A DNA stretch of 11,707 nt, taken from positions 1-11,707 of the forward strand of contig NZ_PEGG01000014.1 of assembly GCF_002737765.1 (NCBI RefSeq), in the 5' to 3' direction. A program made the translations under genes and the position numbers. Numbering within the stretch: position 1 is the stretch's first letter; each line of letters begins with the position of its first letter. This document shows positions 7,390 through 11,707 of the stretch, piece after piece. The stretch is from Caulobacter sp. B11 (GTDB lineage: Bacteria; Pseudomonadota; Alphaproteobacteria; Caulobacterales; Caulobacteraceae). The notes under the pieces are model-generated. The model ran no database searches. It was not told the DNA's origin and worked only from the letters and a program-made list of their open reading frames with translations.

Positions 7390-7899
7390 ATGCTGACTCC
7401 CAACCATGTCGTCGCCTTCGCCCGCGCCTGGCTGCTGGCCGGTTCGCTGACAGCCGCGGGGCTAATGCTGGGTCCGTTCAAGGACCTCGAGACCCTGTTC
7501 GGGCTGACGGACAAGGAGGCCCACGCCCTGGCGTTCGGCGGGCTATGCGCCCTCTCCTTCGTCGCCTTTCCGCGCATGCGACGAACCGACCTGGCGATCG
7601 GCGCCTTCCTGCTAGGGGCCGGAATCGAGGTGGCGCAGCTGTTTGGGGCCCGATCGGCCAGCCTCAGCGATCTGGGCGCCGATCTGGTCGGCATCGCCGC
7701 CGTCTACGCCGTCAGTGAAATCGAAATCCTGCGGTCACTGGCCCGCACCCAGGGCCAGACGCGACTGGCCGACCTTGCGGCCAAGGATCCGCGCCGGGCG
7801 CGCGGCCAGACCGCGACGGTCACGCCCTCGCGCTTCTCCGATCGCGCGGCGGCGCATTTCCCGGCCCGGCAAGTCGGCCGCGCAACGCACGTCGACTAG
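7390..7899 (+). CDS. VanZ-like family membrane protein
   Basis: A 169-residue membrane protein. The VanZ-like pattern runs through DKEAHALAFGGLCALSFVAF, then FLLGAGIEVAQLFGARSASL and SDLGADLVGIAAVYAVSE. That is the family order of a D/K..AH helix, a G...E..Q helix and an S..D...N/D..G helix. Four hydrophobic segments lie at about 8-28, 45-60, 67-84 and 95-109. A basic tail of roughly 50 residues is longer than usual and probably cytoplasmic. The start is ATG 7390; a GTG at 7363 would add nine residues. A small hairpin (GGCTCA and TGAGCC, 7368-7382) lies just upstream of the ATG. The family name comes from teicoplanin resistance, but most members, this one included, have unknown roles. Confidence 0.85.
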   Translation: MLTPNHVVAFARAWLLAGSLTAAGLMLGPFKDLETLFGLTDKEAHALAFGGLCALSFVAFPRMRRTDLAIGAFLLGAGIEVAQLFGARSASLSDLGADLVGIAAVYAVSEIEILRSLARTQGQTRLADLAAKDPRRARGQTATVTPSRFSDRAAAHFPARQVGRATHVD

Positions 7900-7932
7900 G
7901 AGTCCACCGCCTGAGATCTTCGCCCCGCCGCC

Positions 7933-7989
7933 TCAGGCCTCCAGTTCGACATCCCAGTAGAGGTCGTTCAATCTGCCCACTTCGGCACA
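7933..7989 (-). pseudogene. possible 3' end of a gene cut by integration
   Basis: Read on the minus strand, 18 codons ending in TGA (7935-7933) give CAEVGRLNDLYWDVELEA, with the GC-rich codon choice of the neighbouring genes toward its end (GAC CTC TAC TGG GAT GTC GAA CTG GAG GCC). The frame stops going upstream at 7992, where the sequence turns AT-rich and no other frame continues it. It ends 33 bases after the VanZ-like stop, where a convergent chromosomal gene would end. I infer the last codons of a host gene whose remainder was displaced by the element. The parent gene is not recognised, and 18 codons can be open by chance. Confidence 0.35.
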
Positions 7990-8045
7990 CTAGAACATTG
8001 TTTTTTAGGCATTTTTATTCGCTTCTAAGGATGCGTGGCCATTGC

Positions 8046-8066
8046 GGTCATCACCTGGTCATCACC
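8046..8066. repeat. tandem ten-base direct repeat, 11-base period
   Basis: GGTCATCACC occurs at 8046-8055 and again at 8057-8066, one base apart, so that the copies recur once per DNA helix turn. A related TGATCACCTGAC lies at about 8205-8216. The arrangement is typical of a site bound by adjacent copies of a DNA-binding protein on one face of the helix, such as a repressor or directionality factor. Confidence 0.5.
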
Positions 8067-8295
8067 GCGGGACTGAAATTCGTCCGTTTGGACTAGCGCC
8101 CGCAAAGGCTCGGCGAGTTCGCTAGGTTGACCATCCAGAGCCGGCCGATCGACCCTTCCGGCGTCAAGAGTGGTCTACTAGTAGTCGCTGCCCCGACTCC
8201 GTTTATGATCACCTGACCCTAAGCAGCACTCGCTATGCCGGAAGCGGGCAGGCGGTCTGTGGGTGGGGCGGTCACATGAAGTTGATCCCAAAAGC

Positions 8296-8338
8296 GACGT
8301 GGGAAGATGGAGTGGGAAGAAATACATCTTCCCACGTC
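8296..8338. promoter_or_regulatory. 14-base inverted repeat with alternative pairing
   Basis: GACGTGGGAAGATG (8296-8309) and CATCTTCCCACGTC (8325-8338) are perfect 14-base complements with a 15-base spacer, 54 bases before the recombinase start. The spacer carries a second GTGGGAAGA (8312-8320), a direct repeat of 8299-8307, which can instead pair with TCTTCCCAC (8328-8336). The two hairpins exclude each other. It could be an operator, a leader RNA switch or a hairpin blocking read-through from the chromosome; no T tract follows. Confidence 0.6.
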
Positions 8339-8369
8339 CTTCCCTTCGTCGCGCATCCCTGATCGCACC

Positions 8370-8387
8370 CTCCGTTTTTAGACGGAG
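8370..8387 (+). promoter_or_regulatory. hairpin covering the recombinase ribosome site
   Basis: CTCCGT (8370-8375) is complementary to ACGGAG (8382-8387) across a six-base loop. ACGGAG is the Shine-Dalgarno of the recombinase, five bases before ATG 8393. In the messenger the hairpin would hide the ribosome site and lower translation. With only six pairs the effect is likely moderate. Confidence 0.45.
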
Positions 8388-8392
8388 TTCCC

Positions 8393-9769
8393 ATGCAATT
8401 GACCGATCCCCGCCCGCCGATCCGCGCGGCGCAATACCTACGCATGTCGACCGAGCAGCAGCCCTACTCACCCGACAACCAGCGCTTGGCGATCGCCCGG
8501 TACGCTCGCGAGCGTGGCTACGAGGTCGTGGAGACCTATATAGACGCCGGCAAGAGCGGCCTCTCCCTGCGCGGCCGCGACGGCCTAAAGCAACTGCTCG
8601 CCGATGCCGTCTCCGGCAACGCCGGGTTCAACGCCATCCTAGTGCTCGACGTTAGCCGCTGGGGCCGCTTCCAGGACGTCGACCAGGGCAGCCACTACGA
8701 GTTCCAGTGCCGGTCGGCGGGCGTGCCAATCTACTATGTCGCCGAGCCATTCGAGCAGGACGGCAGCATGGCCTCCAGCCTCCTCAAGCAGCTCAAACGA
8801 GTGATGGCTGGCGAGGCCAGCCGCGAGCTTTCGGTCAAGGTCACCCAAGCCCACAACAACTACGCCATCGCCGGCTATCTCCAGGGCGGCATGCTGACCT
8901 ACGGGGTGCGGCGACTGGTTCTGGACGAACAGGGCAATCCTAAGGGCGTCCTGGCGCCCGGAGAGCGCAAAGGGTTTCGGGCCGAACGCGTCGTCCCCAT
9001 CCCCGGGCCTAAGGGCGAAATCGCGGTCATCAACCGCATCTACAAGCTCTACGTCGCCGGGAAGAGCCACCGGCGGATCGCCGAGATCCTCAATGCCGAC
9101 GGCGTGCCGGCCACGCGCGGCGCATGGACCCACGGCAAGATCGCGGGTCTTCTCCATAACGATCTGGTCTTGGGCCGCTACGTCTACAACCGCACCACCC
9201 GCAAGCTACAGGCGCCCTTGACCCGCAACAGCCCCGACCAATGGATCGTGACCCAGGTCTTTGCGCCCCTGGTCGATCCGCGGATTGTGCGCTTGGCTCG
9301 GGAAACGCCCCGGCAGGGAAAGGCGAACATCATCGACGACCGCAGGCTCCTGCGCGACCTGCGCAAGCTCTACGAAAAGCACGGCCGATTGTCGGGCCGA
9401 CTCATCAAGGCCGCGCCACAGATGGCGCACCCCAAGACCTATCAGAACCATTTTGGCAGCTTGGAGGAAGCCTATCGCCTGGTCGGCTATGAAACGCCCA
9501 ACTGGATCTGGAACAGGATCAATACCGTCCGCCAGACCCCGGAGGAAATCCTGCGGGCGCTCAAGCAGTGCTATGACGATCGCGGTTACATCAACGCCAA
9601 GCTCATCAACGCCGAGCGTGGCGTCCCCTCGGTCGAGTACCTGAAGAAGGCGTTCGGCAGCTTGCCGGAGACCTATCGCATGGCGGGCATCCCCTACAGT
9701 GACATGCAGTCCAGCGCTACCGAGGGCAAGCTAAGGCACTACGCCGACCGGCGCGCAGCAAAGACCTAG
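8393..9769 (+). CDS. large serine recombinase with tandem C-terminal repeats
   Basis: A 458-residue site-specific recombinase of the resolvase/invertase superfamily, the likely integrase of the element. The N-terminal catalytic domain (about 11-140) shows Y15-L-R17-M-S19, where Ser19 is the expected nucleophile. It also has DAGKSGLSLRGR (51-62) and the arginine motif VSRWGR (R89 and R92). The recombinase domain (about 150-300) includes GGMLTYGVRR and KSHRRIAEILNADGVPATRG, ending at FAPLVDPRIV. The C-terminus has no cysteine cluster for the usual zinc ribbon and no evident coiled coil. Instead it has two ungapped repeats 67 residues apart (about 319-366 and 386-433), each with a central L-I-x-A and closing in FGSL..(A/T)YR..G, resembling homing-endonuclease-associated repeats. 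The start is ATG 8393 with GGAG five bases upstream. Short relative to phage integrases of this class but apparently complete. Confidence 0.93.
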   Translation: MQLTDPRPPIRAAQYLRMSTEQQPYSPDNQRLAIARYARERGYEVVETYIDAGKSGLSLRGRDGLKQLLADAVSGNAGFNAILVLDVSRWGRFQDVDQGSHYEFQCRSAGVPIYYVAEPFEQDGSMASSLLKQLKRVMAGEASRELSVKVTQAHNNYAIAGYLQGGMLTYGVRRLVLDEQGNPKGVLAPGERKGFRAERVVPIPGPKGEIAVINRIYKLYVAGKSHRRIAEILNADGVPATRGAWTHGKIAGLLHNDLVLGRYVYNRTTRKLQAPLTRNSPDQWIVTQVFAPLVDPRIVRLARETPRQGKANIIDDRRLLRDLRKLYEKHGRLSGRLIKAAPQMAHPKTYQNHFGSLEEAYRLVGYETPNWIWNRINTVRQTPEEILRALKQCYDDRGYINAKLINAERGVPSVEYLKKAFGSLPETYRMAGIPYSDMQSSATEGKLRHYADRRAAKT

Positions 9770-9985
9770 CAATATGATCGAGCCGGCCGGCAGCCACTTG
9801 CTTGCCGGTCGCCATCATCGTCACCTCAAGGTAACGGATAGAGCGCGGGTTTCTGACTCGGCTCCCGCCTTCCGTATCGGTCCTGGTCAGATCGGGGGCC
9901 ATCCGCACTTACGCTGGCCATCGCGTCTCGCCCGGACAATGGGGCGTGCGGTTGAGGTTGGTATGCCGATGGCGTCACGGCTTGG

Positions 9986-10495
9986 CTAGCGCCGAGGCAG
10001 AGCCGGCAGGTTGTCGATGAGACGTTCCAGATCGGCCGCCGGAATCAGCGTCCGACGCCCGGACTTCTTCATGGTGATCTCGCCGGCCTGGTGCTTCCGA
10101 TAGAGCGTGTCGTCCGACAGCCCGGTCGCGGCGCAGGCTTCGGCGATCGTGTAGGCGAGCCTCTGTATGGGTTCGGACATCTGTCGACTTCTCGCAGGTT
10201 GTTGCCGTTCGACGCTGATCGACGCCGGGGCACTCACTTCCAGTGCCGCGACGACAGGAGCGGACGCCGGGGCGCGGCGCTGCGCAACATACTCGTAGAG
10301 GTTCTCGCCTCGCCGGCGCTGCGAGAGAGTGACGAGGCCTTGGGCGCTGAGCCGGCTGGCCTCATCGCGGATGGCCCGGGCAGGCCGACTGCGGGCGCTC
10401 TGGGCCAGGTGTCCTTCGAAATAGACGGTGCTGGCGCCGGGCTCAGAAAATGCCGCCCACGCCCGAAGATCCCTCGGGAGGAGGCATGTGGTCAC
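9986..10495 (-). CDS. protein with C-terminal excisionase-like helix-turn-helix
   Basis: A 169-residue product starting at GTG 10495, which overlaps the upstream stop as GTGA and has GGAG eight bases before it. Residues 1-75 (LRAWAAFSEPGASTVYFEGH and DEASRLSAQGLVTLSQRR, then ENLYEYVAQRR) resemble a short protein common in alphaproteobacterial prophages, of unknown role. A low-complexity alanine/proline linker (about 76-105) joins this to a helix-turn-helix domain of the MerR/excisionase kind at about 113-163 (YTIAEACAATGLSDDTLYRK, SGRRTLIPAADLERLIDNL). An internal ATG at 10180 with GAGAAG seven bases upstream would give a free 64-residue HTH protein of usual excisionase length. So this may be one fused protein or two nested products. 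Last gene of the operon, facing the recombinase. Confidence 0.78.
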   Translation of the reverse strand: MTTCLLPRDLRAWAAFSEPGASTVYFEGHLAQSARSRPARAIRDEASRLSAQGLVTLSQRRRGENLYEYVAQRRAPASAPVVAALEVSAPASISVERQQPARSRQMSEPIQRLAYTIAEACAATGLSDDTLYRKHQAGEITMKKSGRRTLIPAADLERLIDNLPALPRR

Positions 10496-10779
10496 CACAC
10501 CCACTCCAGATCGCTTCCTTCGTCCTCGCAGACCACTTCGCGGTCGTGGCCGTCCTCGAGGTCGGGCTCGTCTTCGAGGTCCGCGTCACCGTCCAGGGCA
10601 TCGAGCGCGGCAATCGCCTCCTCGATCGCCTGCTCGAGCGCTGCGCGGGCGGTGGAGGGCGAGGAGGCCCTAGGTTTGGCAGGCGGGAGTGCGGCCGCAC
10701 TTGCACCCCCTGCACAGCCCCCGAAGAACGGCTGCAGCATCGATACGACATCGACCGCGCCGGCGTCGGCGGCCAGCAT
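10492..10779 (-). CDS. small acidic hypothetical protein
   Basis: A 95-residue protein from ATG 10779, whose A is shared with the TGA of the preceding gene (TGATG). The first half is alanine/proline-rich with a short hydrophobic VVSMLQPFFGG; a helix AALEQAIEEAIAALDALD follows; the tail is strongly acidic (DLEDEPDLEDGHDRE, then EDEGSDLEWVW). Acidic tails of this type are seen in small genes of alphaproteobacterial prophages. I do not recognise a function. The overlap with both neighbours makes it very likely to be translated. Confidence 0.7.
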   Translation of the reverse strand: MLAADAGAVDVVSMLQPFFGGCAGGASAAALPPAKPRASSPSTARAALEQAIEEAIAALDALDGDADLEDEPDLEDGHDREVVCEDEGSDLEWVW

Positions 10780-11423
10780 CAGACGCTCTCCATGGCGCGA
10801 ATGTCGTTCAGGATCGCCTGGGCCCAGCGGGTGCCATACGGAGACAGCACCTCGGCATCGTCGATGAAGGGCGCAGCAACGCGGGCCTTGATGGCTAGGC
10901 CGACCGGAGTTGTGGCAGCGGCGTCGCGGATGGCGTCCAGCACCCGGTCTCGCTCTCGGTCGAGAGCTTCGGTCGTCGCCACGGCCTCCTCGTGCCCTGA
11001 TGTCCGGTTGGCCAGCGCAACGGCGGCACGGTGGGGCACCATTGCGCTCAAGATCTCGTCGCAGCGCTCGACGAATAGGCGGTTCACCCCTACTGCCGCA
11101 AACACAGCGGCATGCCGGTCGCGGATTTCTCGGACCCGAGCCTCGTCAGAATAGACCTTGTCGAAGCCCAACCCGCAGGCCCAGTCACCCGCCTTGTGCT
11201 TCATCCCTTCTGGGACCTCTGGGCTCATCGCCCTGAAGCGTCGGTAGGCCGCCAACTCACGGCGATCGGCAGTTGCCGCGTGGCGCTCCACTGCCTTCAG
11301 CTCAGCCTCAAGTTTGACGAGGTGCGCGTCGGCGCCGGACTTGGCCTGGACAACCGCGGGCGCCGCAACAGCGACAGCAACAGCCCCTCCAAACAGGGCG
11401 CGACGTGTGGTGGCGGTTTCCAT
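10779..11423 (-). CDS. hypothetical protein with Tat-like signal peptide
   Basis: A 214-residue protein beginning METATTRRALFGGAVAVAVA, then APAVVQA: a twin arginine, a hydrophobic core and an alanine-rich cleavage region, as in Tat (or Sec) signal peptides. Export to the periplasm is predicted. The mature part is mostly helical and charged, with heptad-like leucines in LVKLEAELKAVERHAATADR and a second helix near EALDRERDRVLDAIRDAAAT. I use ATG 11423 because GGAGGTGG lies about eight bases upstream and the signal begins there; the frame stays open to 11510 but the extension is arginine-rich and overlaps the preceding gene. Family not recognised. The ends overlap or nearly touch both neighbours, so it belongs to the element operon. 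Confidence 0.75.
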   Translation of the reverse strand: METATTRRALFGGAVAVAVAAPAVVQAKSGADAHLVKLEAELKAVERHAATADRRELAAYRRFRAMSPEVPEGMKHKAGDWACGLGFDKVYSDEARVREIRDRHAAVFAAVGVNRLFVERCDEILSAMVPHRAAVALANRTSGHEEAVATTEALDRERDRVLDAIRDAAATTPVGLAIKARVAAPFIDDAEVLSPYGTRWAQAILNDIRAMESV

Positions 11424-11425
11424 GA

Positions 11426-11610
11426 TCAAGCCACCTCCAACACGCGGACAGCGCCGGCGTCGGGCTGCGCGGCTTCCTCGGCGCGGCGACGGCGCCTTCC
11501 GAGGTGTCACCTTTCCAGCGCGGGAAGAGTCGGGCGAGGAGCGCGGCGGTCTCGGCGGCGGCCTGGAGATCGAGCACGGGCATGGTATTGGTCTGGGTAG
11601 CTCGGGTCAT
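11426..11610 (-). CDS. small hypothetical protein, frame broken once
   Basis: First gene of the element operon. ATG 11610 follows GGAAGG and reads MTRATQTNTMPVLDLQAAAE, then TAALLARLFPRWKGDTSE. Near 11500 the sensible frame changes: RRRRAEEAAQPDAGAVRVLE then VA and TGA at 11428-11426, two bases before the ATG of the next gene. Adding one base gives 61 residues and restores the close gene spacing seen in the rest of the operon. Without the change the frame runs on for 100 residues through the next gene with an implausible cysteine- and arginine-rich tail. No function is recognised. Confidence 0.55.
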
Positions 11611-11675
11611 CGGAACTTACCTTCCGTGGTTCAGTTAGGACCGGTTGGGAGTTGGCGCTTCCTTCCGGTCCGACA

Positions 11676-11689
11676 TTCTGTTATCAGAA
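11676..11689. promoter_or_regulatory. dyad, possible repressor operator
   Basis: TTCTG (11676-11680) and CAGAA (11685-11689) form a perfect dyad around TTAT, 65 bases upstream of the first gene of the minus-strand operon and four bases before an ATG (11694) on the plus strand. This size and AT-centred symmetry suit a phage-type helix-turn-helix repressor. The window ends before a divergent gene could be confirmed. Confidence 0.35.
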
Positions 11690-11707
11690 ACACATGAGCG
11701 ATGCAAC

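Larger units (their letters stand above)
7900..8392. other. intergenic and leader region before the recombinase
   Basis: This 493-base stretch has no complete gene. From left to right it holds an apparent 3' gene fragment on the minus strand, an AT-rich tract (about 7987-8033, including TTGTTTTTTAGG and ATTTTTATTC), a tandem ten-base repeat (8046-8066), a palindrome CTACTAGTAG (8175-8184), a 14-base inverted repeat (8296-8338) and a hairpin over the recombinase ribosome site. The composition change at about 7985 marks the probable left end of the integrated element. Confidence 0.6.
7985..11707. mobile_element. left part of an integrated element with a serine recombinase
   Basis: Evidence for an element: a large serine recombinase gene at its edge, an excisionase-like helix-turn-helix gene nearby, an operon of uncharacterised short genes overlapping end to end, and a composition break with an apparent broken host gene at the left. 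The right end is beyond the window, so the matching attachment site cannot be compared and size and type (prophage, integrative conjugative element or small island) are unknown. The left limit is uncertain by tens of bases. Confidence 0.6.

Noticed and set aside
8178..8471. 97-codon minus-strand frame across the recombinase leader
   Set aside because: It overlaps the inverted repeat and the recombinase start, has no ribosome site, and its product looks random.
9787..9808. CCGGCA and TGCCGG inverted repeat after the recombinase as a terminator
   Set aside because: Only six pairs with a ten-base loop and no T tract; too weak to call. The 9770-9985 gap shows nothing else I can support.
11694..11707. 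ATG reading MSDA at the right edge, plus strand
   Set aside because: Only four codons are visible and no clear ribosome site precedes it; noted as a possibility only, not called as a gene.

Overview
The window reads as high-GC alphaproteobacterial DNA, most likely from Caulobacter or a close relative (Caulobacteraceae). That is an inference from protein character, the encoded tRNA 3' CCA, the DUF3297 and DUF3606 small proteins and the linked yqaA-dsbB-coq7 genes; no marker here fixes the species.

Positions 1 to about 7980 look like ordinary chromosome. In order: uracil phosphoribosyltransferase (upp, minus); a four-helix membrane protein (plus); tRNA-Leu(CAA) (minus); a P1/DmpA-type self-cleaving peptidase (plus, TTG start); a MarR regulator (minus) whose stop codon abuts the peptidase stop; a membrane-anchored hypothetical protein and a small hypothetical protein (both minus); a DUF3606 protein (plus); a DUF3297 gene translationally coupled to a hypothetical gene (minus); a probable operon yqaA/DedA-like, dsbB-like and coq7 (plus) joined by ATGA overlaps; and a VanZ-like membrane protein (plus).

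From about 7985 to the right edge the DNA looks like one end of an integrated element. The junction is suggested by what seems to be the last ~18 codons of a minus-strand gene that breaks off at 7989 into an AT-rich tract. A structured ~490-base leader follows, then a large serine recombinase whose C-terminus carries two copies of a ~48-residue repeat instead of a zinc ribbon. Facing it is a tightly overlapping minus-strand operon of four genes: a small protein, a Tat-like signal-peptide protein, an acidic protein, and a protein ending in an excisionase-like helix-turn-helix. A short dyad upstream of this operon looks like a repressor operator. The other end of the element lies outside the window.

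The most unusual property of the window is six genes each broken by exactly one base: near 3540, 4276, 4476, 5684, 6721 and 11500. In every case adding or removing one base gives a full-length protein of plausible sequence with a credible start. One of them is coq7, needed for ubiquinone synthesis in an aerobe. I therefore suspect consensus-sequence errors rather than six real pseudogenes, and list these as genes with the break noted. I found no CRISPR array, rRNA or insertion sequence. The nearest thing to a new system is the recombinase with tandem C-terminal repeats plus the uncharacterised operon beside it.
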